DNA of 64,000 nt from Gracilaria gracilis. Taxonomy: Eukaryota > Rhodophyta > Florideophyceae > Gracilariales > Gracilariaceae. Every line of letters starts with the position of its first letter. Within the stretch, counting starts at the first letter, position 1. Below are positions 53,638 through 64,000 of this stretch, piece after piece. The stretch is taken from positions 558,001 through 622,000 of the forward strand of contig JARGSG010000030.1 in assembly GCA_030374805.1 (NCBI GenBank), given 5' to 3'. A program made the translations under genes and the position numbers. The notes below the pieces were generated by a model that made no database searches, was not told where the DNA came from, and worked only from the letters and a program-made list of their open reading frames with translations.

Positions 53638-55833
53638 AATTTGCTCCTGCAGTTGTACCCAAGAAGGGGAGGGTCCATTTTATCCGTACGAGTTTCCTTC
53701 GTCAGCTAAATGCGGCAACGAAAAAGGTCGCGTGGCCGATGCCCAATCTAGAAGCAGAGATGTAGGAATTTTGGAGTTGGTGCTGTCTTCGCGGCTGTTG
53801 ATCTAGTTACAGGGTGCTAACAACTTTCACTAACTGAAGATTTGTATTGACCAAATGGTGTGTATTTTTCAAAAAGGGTATTTATGGTGTTAAAAAAATT
53901 CAGTACCTCACTTTCAGAGATCGACTTACTTTCTCCTCGAAAACATGCGAGAGACACTCAAGTTATAAATAGATGCCTTCTCTTCGCATGAAAAAGACGA
54001 GAAATCGCTGCTGGAGGTGTTTCCTGGGCTCTTCATGACATGACAGGAAAAAGGTTTGTACCTCTCCGCCAGGAAATAACGTTTTTTCAACAAGAAACTT
54101 TTTCGGTGGAGCTGTGTCATTGATTAAAATGGAGATTGGAGGGACCCGACACGGATAGAAGACTTCATCGAGAATGCCAGCAGACGGCGCAAACTGTGTG
54201 AGTTTGTCCATTCTTGTAGATCGATGGGCCATGGGATTTCAGGTTCGGTTGCTAGGATGCAGCGAATAGCAGATCTATGGATGAAGCGTATGCAATTGTT
54301 GGCAAGCTTAAGAAGGTGATTCTAAAACGCTTACAATTACGTAGTCTCTCTTGAGGGCGAGATCATGAAGATTCCTTGCAAGACGTACAAGAAAGTCTAC
54401 GTAGAAATATTAGGTTCTTTTTTGTGAAAGGACATTGAGTCTTATGTATCTTTGCAGACGAATCCGAAAGATTTTGATCAGGTTTGATAACGCTGACCAA
54501 AGGCGACCAGCTTGGGAGTCCAATAGAGGCACAGGAGCATGAGCCTCTCGGATTTTGGGAGGGTGCATTCACTGATACACAGAAGATATTGAAGAGATGT
54601 AATATGTAATAGAAAGAAACATATGCAGTTTTTTAAGTGTTGAAGAAGCTCGATTATCTTATACTTGGTCGCTCGGAGACCAATGTGTTTACATTTCACC
54701 ATAATCTTTTTTTGCTTTTTCTCCTGCAGCATATGAAATATCACTTGGGAAGCTTATTGTTTCAAAGGTTCAGAAACATTTCCGGTGCTTGGAAAGATTT
54801 TATTATTTCATTGGGTACATCGAAGAACACAAAAATGTTTTTGGGGATGTGCCTACTAGTTGGACAGGAATACCGGCCAAAACCTTCCCCAAGATCTATT
54901 TCAAGCTTGCTGATAACTCTTACGCAGATCCACCTACCTCATGATTCTTTTAATTGGCTGAAATTTACAGGGACACGAGAGTTCTAGCGAGTGGGGGAAA
55001 GAGAAGACGGATTTAATGAAGATGGCGATAGAACTCTGCACCTTAGTGGTCGGGTATGGATAGCAGATGATGACTTTGGGCTGAAGTTAAAGTTCATGGT
55101 AGTCTCCTATTGTAAAATTCGGATACAAAGAGGTGCTGCAGCTACGAGAAGTATCATTAAGGAGACATTCACAATGAAGTTTAACTCGAAGGGCGTCGAA
55201 GTTTTTGTGAGAGAATTTTTTTAATTCTTATTTTTGAGAGCGGGAGCGATTGTTGAAAGGCCTGTTGGACAAGCTATCCATGCAAAACGCCCGAACCAAG
55301 TAATGCATGTATATTTTGTGTCAATGGGAAGAAGATTTGCTGGTTTCTGCAATGCTCTGTTGGTATGAGATGGTGTTCCTGGATTCGTTTGGCTGTGTAC
55401 CGTCGTTACTGCTGACAGGATCAATTCTTCTGAACCCTTGCGTACATGAATCCATTCATTTTATAGATTGGATGGTATGGTATTCGATCAAGTTGCGCAC
55501 TCTCGTCACAATCCAATGAAGGACTCGGCAAAAGATTTTCACTTATCCAATTACTTTACGACTGCGCACTTCCCTTGGGTAATTGGGTCTGTACAGCGCA
55601 TATGCTGCAAGATGAAGTGCTCATGCATGGTACTCCTCGCAGAAACGAAGTTGAGCCCAGTAGGGTGGCCTAAGTTTTTAAAAGCTGTACAGAGTGTACT
55701 CAACTACTCTCCCTGTGAAAGACTTGGTATGTGTAACAAAGAAAATCCTAAAATGTACAGAACGCCTTTACAGGTATTCAAAGTTCACGAGCCAGAAACG
55801 CTGCTGTTATGTGCGTGGATGAAGCAGAACTAA
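53638..55833 (+). pseudogene. Gypsy element (second lineage): reverse transcriptase to integrase, decayed
   Basis: Continues the protein cut at 46276: FAPAVVPKKGR, then RQLNAATKKVAWPMPNLEAE, the reverse transcriptase motif typical of a gypsy lineage common in protists. About 53990-54130 gives LLEVFPGLF...KGLYLSARK.RFFQ, the palm-end segment. Integrase pieces follow: RGAAATRSIIKE at 55125, RPVGQAIHAKRPNQVMHV, YFTTAHFPWVIGSVQRI and AVQSVLNYSPCERLG, ending near 55833. At the catalytic positions I see Tyr for the first Asp (HVYFVSMG) and Gln for the Glu (GSVQR), so the enzyme is dead. Stops and shifts are frequent. Confidence 0.7.
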
Positions 55834-55989
55834 CCCAAGAGTGCCTACTATCGAGAGAACGCACCACAAGCTCCCCTCTCCGCACATTGCGGAACACCAC
55901 CTTCAAACAATAAGGCGTCTATACCCAAGCCAAGTCAGACGGACCCACTAAGACATGCAGTTATGGAGGAGTACCACATGAGTGGGAAC

Positions 55990-56322
55990 TCAACTCCCCG
56001 TACGGTCATCGCCGAAACCACTGTGGACAACCGCAATACCCTCTTCAAGGACCTGTTTTATCACGAACAAAGCCGCACAAGGAGAGTGACTGCAGCATGA
56101 TTGGCCAAGGCCTTTACTTGCAGGATTACGTGATCGACCAAATCATCGAGCACTCCTTTGATAAGAATGATATCTTTCAATATAACGTCTGTTGGTACAA
56201 TCACGGCCCAGAATGAAATACAGATGAACTAATAGAACATTTACCTCTTTCCTGGGTGGTATCGTCTCAGCGCCGTACTCACACTGGACTACGAGAAACC
56301 CTAGACAACGCCCAAGTAGGTT
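55990..56322 (+). pseudogene. Chromodomain end of the second chromovirus
   Basis: DYVIDQIIEHSFDKNDIFQY, then NVCWYNHGPE, a stop, and NTDELIEHLPLSW align with the chromodomain at 35140-35310. The frame ends TLDNAQVG exactly like the first element. The outer element's gag is at 42542, so its two ends now flank about 12 kb of nested insertions. Confidence 0.75.
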
Positions 56323-57589
56323 AATGTGGACCCGATGATGACGGGAAGAAGATGACGTATATTTTCATGCCGTATTTTACGGTAATGATTCGTACCTGGT
56401 GTGGGATCACATGGTCACACGCGCTACGCAGTCGGAGTCCGACTTTAGATTTTTACCATCCTGAGGGGTTTTTATCCAGCTCTATGGTTCGCTCTCATAT
56501 GAGCTCGTGAGCACGGGTTTTTTTCTTCAGAAGGGTTCGCTATATACGTGCGTATCATGATGATTTACTGGTTGAAGACCGTTGGCCACCTACGCGCTTC
56601 TGGCAGAAATAGTGTTCTGTTGATGCTAAGATAATTTGCTTACCGCTTGCTGCGGAGTACTGTGGTCTGCACACGCTCCTGCGGTCACTACGTTGTCCAC
56701 ATATTGCGTTAGGGACCATTTCCAGTCGTTTCTGGGTCTGGCATATCTCTCTCGGATACGAGTACATCCCCTCTACAGTATTTCGAGGAGGCGTTTTCGC
56801 CAAAACCGATATATAAGAAAATAATACCTTTCTGTGCAAATAGCTTGGTAGAAGAATATTCTAGATGTACCTAAACATCCTTGTGAAAATAGATCTCGAT
56901 TATCTTAGATAGTTTCTACGTTTTGGCGTCGTGTCAGTTCGGACGTCTACTTTTAGCCGGAACTTAAAGGGGTCGCGTTTTACCACCAACTGGTGTTTAA
57001 TCCCAACTTTGTGGGTTGTAAATAAAAGCTCTGAAGTCCAGGTGACGATATACCGGGATTGTGCACACCTGGGCTGTTTCAGAAGGTACGGCGCCAACAC
57101 TTTTCCGGATTTCCGAAAACCGCTTTCCGTTCTGTAATCGGTGTCAAAACCGCTTGACGCGTGGCAAAGTCCGGCTAATGCTAGAATAAACCTTCTCAGT
57201 AGATTTTTGAGACTGCTACAGGCTCACGTACATAAGCTCTATCCTGGGGAGGAGTCTATTCATCCTAGTTCATGGTCAACACAGACTTTCTTTAACCAAC
57301 ACTACAGTGGAGCCTTCCCGCTTCAAGTAGGCTAACCCAAATTGTGGCAGACGGACCTACAAAGCAGGCAGTACAATTTGTGGTGGAACTAAGAAGAGTT
57401 TCTTAGGAATCGGAAGTTGGCGGAGGTGTCGTTCTCTTCCGAATGGATGAACTGCAATTGCGGGAGTATCACCGCGAAACGGAAGCTCTCTCGCAAAATT
57501 GGGCATTTAAGATGGAAAAATTGGCTCTGCATTGTATCTGTCGATTTCAAGACGTGCTTGCGTTAAAGGAGAGGAATTTAGTGCAGACC
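56323..57589. other. Probable 3' LTR or flank of the second chromovirus, no gene
   Basis: Only short frames. It follows directly after the chromodomain stop, where the polypurine tract and 3' LTR are expected, but I could not establish a full match to 41053-42054. Confidence 0.35.
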
Positions 57590-57795
57590 CCCTTGAGGGC
57601 TATTTTTTTGACTTCGTCCTTTTCGCGCTTGCGCACTTACAACCGCAACGTGGGGGTTGTTGACAACCATTCTGGTGTACAGGATGTCCATTGTGTACAC
57701 TTGCGCTCGCAATGCAGCCCCTATATGGGTAGAATTGGTACACATGTGACACACTTGCAAGGTATAATAGGCCTGGCATTGCTGGTAATTTAGAT
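57590..57795 (+). repeat. Diverged repeat of 41252-41480 (LTR-derived)
   Basis: Shared blocks in order: gacttcg, cttac-accgcaacgtg-gggtt, atatgggt, a gtgtacac-type run, cacacgtgt/cacatgtg, gattgcaagg/cttgcaagg, ttgctggtattttag/ttgctggtaatttag. Identity is roughly 65-75% with gaps. Most likely two LTR pieces of the same old family. Confidence 0.6.
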
Positions 57796-59016
57796 ATTTA
57801 GTAGATAGTTTTCACCTATTTCTTGTGGTGAATCCTAAGGGGTATAAACAGCCAGTATCTCGGTACTAGAGAGAGCTCGTGGGGCTAAACCTCTGGGGGA
57901 GAAATAAGGAGAGAGTCCATAAGGTGTGGCAGCACCAGCCACTGGCAGGCACAATGCACTGAGTCTGCTGACTGCACCCGAGTTGGTAGAATGCGGTCTG
58001 CAGCGCCGAAAAAGCGGTATATCCTCTGAGATACGGCTCTACCCTGCAAGGTTGACTGTACAAACCAAAAATTGCGTATTGCAGCGTAGTAGGTGCTTGA
58101 GTTTTACCATGACGGGCGCGGAGCTCCCACACCGAGTTTATGGTGAGTAAAGCGACTGAAACGATGTAGCAAGAGTGCCACGTGTGCTGCCGGGAGGCGC
58201 ACTCGAGGTGCGTTGCCTCTGGCGCCCATATTTCGACATTTAAAAATTAACACTATTCTGCTTCATTCCTAAATTAGTCAACAACCACTAGATGCTCTTC
58301 CGGTGCCTTCCATGGGTGCAACGTAAGCCAGATCCTACCATTTTAGTCAGCCGACTATAGTACAGACTCCCTTCCTTTCGAAAGCCACGTCTGGGGGCTG
58401 TACAGCGCAGGGAGTGAAACAGGGCACTCTTTCGCGAGAGGGAGGCTCCCGGATTTCCGACGACCTGAAAAGGTCGTGAGATGCCATTCGTGGTGCTTCC
58501 CCGCGGGTAACCTTTCCCGAGTCGGATCTACGCCCGCGCCCAATATCAGTCTTCGTCTCTACCCACTGTGGTTTCCCGTAGTGAAATGCACAGACAGCAT
58601 CACCCTTTGGTTCCTGCTTTGGCCTCTATTCACACCCTTCTGTGGTATTTCAGCTCTTAATTCTTGGCGGTGCTGCTGCGGCATTACGCAATCGCTTCAA
58701 CACCGTGGTTTGCGGCTTCTCCTGTCGACCTTTGCAGTTGATGCAGGGCTTCAGACGCCCCCGGAATGTCTCTCTAGTGGCTCAGATTCGGTTATTCAGG
58801 CTCCTTCGAGTGCGTTGTCGTGCTTTTTGGGGCATATAAATGTGATTTCTGTCAATTCAGATGATGAATACGACCTCGCGTGTCCGGTGAAGATTGAACC
58901 ATCAGGCGGTTTGGGGGCTTTTTGAAGGCCCCTTACTGTCGACTCCGTTCTCCGTTAAAAGCAGGTGCGCTAGCGCTGTCCGTGTGCGCCCGTCTATAGC
59001 TCCTTCATCACCAATA
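57796..59016. other. Upstream region of ORF-B, no recognised gene
   Basis: A frame at 58476-58922 (149 codons) is open and ends in an acidic/SUMO-like stretch (SDDEYDLACPVKIEPS). It could be an upstream exon of ORF-B but lies in another frame, and no splice pair is convincing. A short hairpin ACGACCT/AGGTCGT occurs near 58461-58480. Confidence 0.35.
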
Positions 59017-60981
59017 ATGTCGGTTCGTGGCTCTAGCTCGCGCGGAAGCGGCCGCGGAATCACCAAGCGTGGTCATTACCATGGAGTTCGCGGTCCCGTC
59101 CTGGCGCGGGGTCTGTCTCGCGCCCAGGGCACACCGCACACGGCCCACGCCATGGGCGCCGTCGATATCGTCATCGGATACCCTGTGAGTACTAAGCTGA
59201 ACCAAAAATCTATACTTGGTTTTCCAGAGTGACAACGATAAGGCAAAAAGTGGCCCCTTTGGTTTGACGCCGCAGGACACTCGTCTGGAGCTCATGAACC
59301 TCACAAACTGGCCGATGTCGGTAACTATTGCTCTTGCAGAAAAGTACGGAGACCCGTCCTTCACTGAGTACACCTCTTGGTTTAGTTGTGATAGCTATCG
59401 CTTCAAGTCTATCCCATTCAACTCACTGAAACTGAATAAGGAGCCCCGTCACTCTCCCGGTCAGTATCAGTGTTTCCAGCATCGAGCGTCGCATGCCCCG
59501 TTCAAGTATTACATTCCTGCGAGTATAGGGACGTAGCGTATTTGCGGTACTTTCCTGACCTCGTTGGTAGCCTTAAGATGTTGGCACCGTCGTCGGACTA
59601 CCTTAAGGTGGATATTGCACTGGTTCCGTTATCAAACCCCTACACCAATATGTACTGGGCCGACTGTCGTCGGTGGGGAACAGCTGTACTCGAGTCCAAC
59701 ATTCGCCACCGCCGTAGCCTTGTGCACACCATGCATGGTTTCCACTGCACTGAGCTCTTCTCCCAACCAACCGAGGCTCGGCGTAAGTAGTATGTCAAGC
59801 AACTCGAGTGGTGGCACCTCTATAAAGTTCCTCAGTGGTTGTGCATTCCAAATCCGCCGCTTCTTGTCTACTTTGGCAGCCTTACCGGCCAGCAGTGCGA
59901 TTGTGCCATTAATATTTGATCCATTGCTCTGTGTGAGTGGGGTGTCTCGGTCGCCATTCTGGATTTTCTGGCCTCCCGAGACGGTATCACGTGAGACTGT
60001 CGAAGCACTGAGACGTTGATCTACAATCAGGCTTTCCTCAGTGGGCCGCTTAATCCAAATGCCTCGGCGGGTATTTAACTTGATCAGCAACCGTAGGGTT
60101 GGTGAGATTTTGCCCGTACTGGTTTTTCTGCTGAGTATCTTGAGAGGTACCTGGCCAAACTGGAGAATTATGCCTGGAATGACGACCAATGTCAGGAAGT
60201 TTCAGACCACGAGACCCTGAAAGTCCGTATTCAGAGTGTGAGAACTCCGCCAGGAGATGGTCAGGCCGACGAGGCTCAGTACAGTTACGTGGATGAGACT
60301 CCTAAGGTGTTCACACCAGCAACCGCTTCTCTTTCTGGCGGTTCCATTACCTGTATTCGGTCTGCTCCACTTCCTTCCAAATCCCCATCTCCGGGACTAT
60401 CCCAACCATTTGTGGTTACTTCCAGACCCCTGCGAGGCGGGGCGCCTGTTACCACTCCAACCATAACTGACGCCTTTATCTGCATCCAGCAGACTTGCAT
60501 GTCTCGCTTTAATAATCCCAGTCCCCGTTTTATCCCAGAACCTCTGTCACTTTCAAAGGTCATGATTCCCCGTCATACCCACTACATCGCGGCACTTAAC
60601 CAGGTTGGAAGTTTCCGTATTAGGTTCCAAGCGGAAATGTACAGTTCGATGACTCATCACGGTGGCGAGCTCTCCACAACTCTGAACCAGCCGCCCACAA
60701 CCAGCGGTTATCTTCTTGGCAGCCTAGTGGGTGTTCCTCGCGCGCCGACTTCAGCCTACCCTCTTTTTCAAACGAACATTCATCTTTTGCATACCCCCAG
60801 AACACCGATTGCCGGCACGGTAGCCTCGCCCACTTACCATGGCGCTGCACGTCGTTCTGGGGACCCCGGTGGTTTTTTCCAAGGCAGCACCTCTGCGACT
60901 TTGCTTCCACCTCCCTCCGGTGGTGGCGGATCAGCTGGCACGGCAGCTACTCCCCGTGAAAATACTATGGGTGATTCTTAA
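59017..60981 (+). pseudogene. Decayed homologue of ORF-A, with a 43-bp intron (ORF-B)
   Basis: Starts MSVRGSSSRGSGRG (RG-rich). An intron 59185-59227 (GTGAGTACTAAG...TTTTCCAG) joins the frames exactly: ...VIGYP then SDNDKAK. One base shift near 59515 and six in-frame stops (59788, 59917, 59992, 60076, 60094, 60103) break a frame that otherwise reads to the TAA at 60979, about 640 codons, like ORF-A. Conserved with ORF-A in order and spacing: WWHLYKV (59809), PPLLVYFG (59854), EWGVSVA (59935), and EYLERYLAKLENYAW (60133-60177), where the Glu-to-Trp distance is 14 residues in both. The last 220 codons are P/S/T-rich. Its stop lies about 340 bp from the stop of a convergent gypsy pol. Function unknown. 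Confidence 0.65.
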
Positions 60982-61318
60982 CAGTAGAGCGCGGCACCTC
61001 GGTCTCTCAGTTAGTATATATGTTCACGTTGAAGTAAGAGGATTTTGTTTCTCCTGTTTGTGGCGTTCGCCAACTTCTGTCCCCCCTTCCTTAGCTCAAT
61101 GTACCACATCGGGTTTTTTTGATTACCTTGTGGTGGGGGAGGGTTCCCCGTTTACGCCAATACCGCAGTGTAAAGTTATTTGGCATGTGGGTAGCGGATT
61201 CCAAGGTTTCACCACTTGATGACCAACTATACCAGCGGTAGCGGTACCTAATACCATTTGGTGTGTGTTCATGACCAACTATGGTCCCTATTGCGCATTC
61301 GGTGGTAGGTACTGGCGG
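60982..61318. other. Spacer between ORF-B and the third gypsy pol
   Basis: 337 bases without a gene between convergent frames. It contains a short tandem repetition of atgaccaactat (61219 and 61270 regions). Confidence 0.45.
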
Positions 61319-63285
61319 TTATGCGGTGCGTCCTATTGTTGGTTGTTGCGTTCCAGTTGGGGATGTGGTCTCTCCAGCCTTTTGGTTGGTTTCCTGCCTA
61401 GGACTCGTTGTGGGGTCCGCGGAGATCTTGCGTTCGCCAGATGCTATAGATGCCTGTTGTGGGGCAGTATCAACCGTCATAGTGCGCGGTGGGGCTGCTG
61501 TTGTTGCTGTCTCCCGTGGGGCCACGGCGCGCGTACCAGTTGAAAAGTTGTGCCCATGCACGACGTCGTCCTGGCTAGCTTTCCCGGGATGCACTTTTAC
61601 CACTCGATCAACCGAGATGATGTTCCCTAGTTCGTCCATCCTAAAAGTTACCGTTTGGTTGTTCCCACTTATGACCTCATAGGGTCCTGTCGACTTTAAT
61701 AAGAGTTTTGACCGGATTTATTTTTCCACAATGTTATTATCTTTTTTCTCTACGGGTGCCGGCCTTCTACGTTCTGGTGGAATGTCGAAGAAGACGAATT
61801 CTCCCGCTTTCTTTTTGATGATTCTCCTGAATTCCCGGTTATAGCCCTGTTTCTACCGTCACTTTAATCACTGTCATTCTGACTTTCGCTTCGTGCAAGG
61901 TAGACCGTAACCTCCTTAAGATGGACTTTTTGGCATTTGCCGATGTCGTCAGACTTCGTTGTCTGTTAATTTGAGGTCCTGCGTCCACGAAAATCCTTGA
62001 GGAAGTGCGTGATAGAACCAGATGAAATCGTTTGGTCTTTTTCGTTCGGTGTAACTGCAGGTTATACGCGTTAATCAGTTGTTGCACGTAGTCAGCCCAC
62101 CCAGTTTGGTGTTCCCTCACATAATGTCGTAGCCATGATACCCGGGTTTTGTTAAATCGCTCAACTTGACCATTTGTTTGGCGATGGTAGGCTGCTGTGA
62201 AGTAACGCCAAATTCACAACATGGTACTAACAGTTTCAAAGAACTTGGATGCCAAGTTGCTACCAATATCGGTCTGGAAGCACATTGGTGCTCCGTACGA
62301 GTTAACCCAATTATTGAAGAACGCATATGCCAAGGCGGGTGACTTCGTTCCCTTCAGCGGTATAGCCCGCGTACGGTTTGTGAACCTATCGGTGATGAAG
62401 ATTACAAACCGATACCCTTCTGAGGTTTTTGCCAGGGGTCTTAGGATGTATATTGCGAAAAATTCTAAGGACCATGCGGCTGAAAAAAGCGTTAGGTATT
62501 TCTATGCTTTCTCAGTTTCCCGCGGGTCTTGAAACATGGGGTACATCTGACCACATAGGTTTACACGTCGTGAGCCATATGAGACCAGTAAAATTGTCTC
62601 CTCAAGGTGCAGTATAACCGCGTGGCTCTCGGATGCCCTGCCAACCGTGGGTAGTGAGCTAGATATAGGACGCTAAGCCGCAGCGATTCGTGGATTACCT
62701 TCTGGAAGGCTCTATCTAAAGGTAATCGTCGCACCAAATAACAATCATGGTCAACATCGAAATGTGATCCTTTAGTGTCTACCTGGTGGGCCATTGTTTT
62801 GCAAAACAAATCAAGGGCCTGTTCTCGTAAGAATTCGTCCCGAGAAACCGGTGCATCATCTCCTTCTTCGATTTCGGCTACCACTATCGATTGTTATTCT
62901 GGGCGTCTGACATCTGTGTCATCCCAAGTTCCTCCAAGGGGTGGCAGTTCATCAAGTCCTATCCCTTCAATGGTGTAACATGAAATTTTATCTATAACAG
63001 GGTCGATATCTAGGCCATCTGTGTTGAGTCTGGACATCGAATCTGCTACTTTACGCTTGATCACCGGTTGGTATTGCAAATCGTAGTCAAACTCTGACAG
63101 TCGGAGACACCAACAGGCTAGCCGTTCTAAAGCGTCTGCTAGCCCCAAAATCCACCGAAATGCATCATGGTCTGTCCTTAAGGAGAACTCAGAACCATAA
63201 AGTTAATGCCACAGTAATAGCATGCTCCAAACTACGGGCAGGCGTTCTTTCTCCGTCACTATCAAACGGCCGAGGTTTCAGACCA
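61319..63285 (-). pseudogene. Third gypsy element: end of RNase H, integrase (decayed)
   Basis: On the minus strand: TEKERLPVVWSMLLLWH and LRTDHDAFRWILGLADALE, then LSEFDYDLQYQP and VADSMSRLN, the end of Ty3/gypsy RNase H. An in-frame stop at 62894 follows. The integrase zinc domain LYLAHYPRLAGHP...FYWSHM comes next, then shifts. AYHRQTNGQVERFNKT carries the catalytic Glu, and the tail VISGNNQTVTFRMDELGNII and VDRVVKVHPGK is the C-terminal domain. Reverse transcriptase is missing because the element is cut near 63285, where copia-associated sequence begins. There is no chromodomain after the integrase as far as I can see. Confidence 0.8.
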
Positions 63286-63626
63286 CAGGCGCGCGGGCGC
63301 GGTAGTCCGGAATGCACTGCTGAGGTCCAAACGGGACAAGCAGATGCGAGGTAGCACGGCAGGCGCGAAGAGCGCGGACGTACAATAGCAAATAGTTGAA
63401 AACAGTTGTAGAGTAGTTGGTTGATGTTGTTGTTCTGTTAGAGAGCCTATGTGCTCTCAACATCTATTAAATACATCATTAGCACTACACGCAAATGCAT
63501 AGATCACAATTCCTTCAAAGCATTTGACAAGCATTATCATCAATGGCAGATCGTGTAGCATACAGATGCATATGTACACATGTACGCGTCCACGCATTGC
63601 CAGTAGTCACAGAGTCTCCTCTTCCA
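63286..63626 (-). repeat. Possible 3' LTR and polypurine tract of a copia element
   Basis: On the minus strand TGGAAGAGGAGACTC (63612-63626) is a plausible polypurine tract after the pol stop, followed by TGTGAC. An alternative LTR start is TGTTGAGAGC at 63462. The left limit is set only by the break in the gypsy gene at about 63285. No second LTR is in the window. Confidence 0.35.
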
Positions 63627-63633
63627 GGAACGA

Positions 63634-64000
63634 CTAAGATAATTCACACTCACTCTTTTTCTCCTTCGAAGAAATATCTTCGAACTTACGAACCCATCCT
63701 TTTGCATCTACTTTAAACGTGTTGAACTGCATCATTTTCCATAAAGCGTGTTCCATCCAGTTACAGGCCTTTGTAAGAGCATCGGCGATGTTGTGAATGC
63801 TTGGTATCCAAGATAAACTGCGTAGTTCACCTTTTTCGTGGCTCTCACGAAGAGCACACACATCGATCTGAAGACGTTTCTCAAGCGTTCCAGCATTCTT
63901 TGCAATGACATTAAACAATGTCCGAGAATCTACATAACCGTCCACCTTGACTGTTCTACCAAGTACTTCGGATAGCATGTCCTTCGCAATGTAGGCATTA
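63634..64000 (-). pseudogene. copia RNase H end, runs off the window edge
   Basis: The frame is open at the right edge (NAYIAKDMLSEVLG). VDGYVDSRTLFNVIAKN and RSLSWIPSIHNIADALTKA are the last motifs of copia RNase H. The order and wording resemble the young copia element at 18724 (VDSKALFDTI, TWIPGTRNVADALTK) but the sequence is a different family member. The visible part is unbroken, so the element could be intact outside the window. Confidence 0.8.

Noticed and set aside
41252..57795. The two LTR-like repeats as a clean LTR pair of one element
   Set aside because: They are only about 70% alike, and I could not match the flanks, so pairing is not shown.
59632..60189. 185-codon minus-strand ORF opposite ORF-B
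   Set aside because: ORF-B blocks conserved with ORF-A lie on the plus strand here, so this is a shadow.

Overview
The window is nuclear DNA of a eukaryote. The evidence is two spliceosomal-type introns (82 bp in a prefoldin gene, 43 bp in a transposon-linked gene), a prefoldin subunit, an FCP1-type CTD phosphatase, an organelle-targeted methionyl-tRNA synthetase, a BCS1-like AAA ATPase, and chromodomain Ty3/gypsy, copia, LINE and hAT-type relics. Host genes are compact and intron-poor. A unicellular alga (perhaps a red alga) is my best guess, but nothing in the sequence proves the lineage.

Layout. 1-4.15 kb holds no gene I recognise; it shows a strong keto/amino base skew that flips near 1.3 kb, and a run of 29 C. 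4.15-11.4 kb is a dense host block: prefoldin subunit 2 (-) and a BPL_N-type amidotransferase-like gene (+) share a promoter region that carries duplicated CACGTG palindromes. They are followed by a PH-domain protein (+), FCP1 (+) and organellar MetRS (-), the last two convergent. 11.4-18.4 kb holds a LINE RNase H relic, a hairpin-rich stretch and one intact type II membrane protein that may be a glycosyltransferase. 18.44-20.49 kb is a very young, internally deleted copia element (identical 240-bp LTRs, 5-bp target duplication, half-tRNA-iMet primer site, gag starting in the LTR). A 400-bp foldback element and a BCS1-like ATPase gene follow.

From 27 kb to the right edge the window is a transposon graveyard. 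A decayed chromovirus (27.7-35.4 kb) is followed by an intact 638-codon antisense ORF. A hAT-like relic comes next. Then there is a deep nest at 41-58 kb: a second chromovirus of the same family, two copies of a terminal-inverted-repeat DNA transposon, and a gypsy element of another lineage whose reverse transcriptase is split by one of those copies. Inside the second copy lie eight 74-bp near-perfect palindromes. At 59.0-63.3 kb a third gypsy pol (-) faces a decayed homologue of the 638-codon ORF. A copia pol fragment runs off the right edge.

Main discovery candidate: the ORFs at 35745-37661 and 59017-60981 appear to be homologous. Both are about 640 codons, both are antisense to a gypsy pol, and both end 340-380 bp from its 3' end. 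This suggests an antisense accessory gene family linked to these retrotransposons. The palindrome family at 49.2-51.3 kb is the second candidate.
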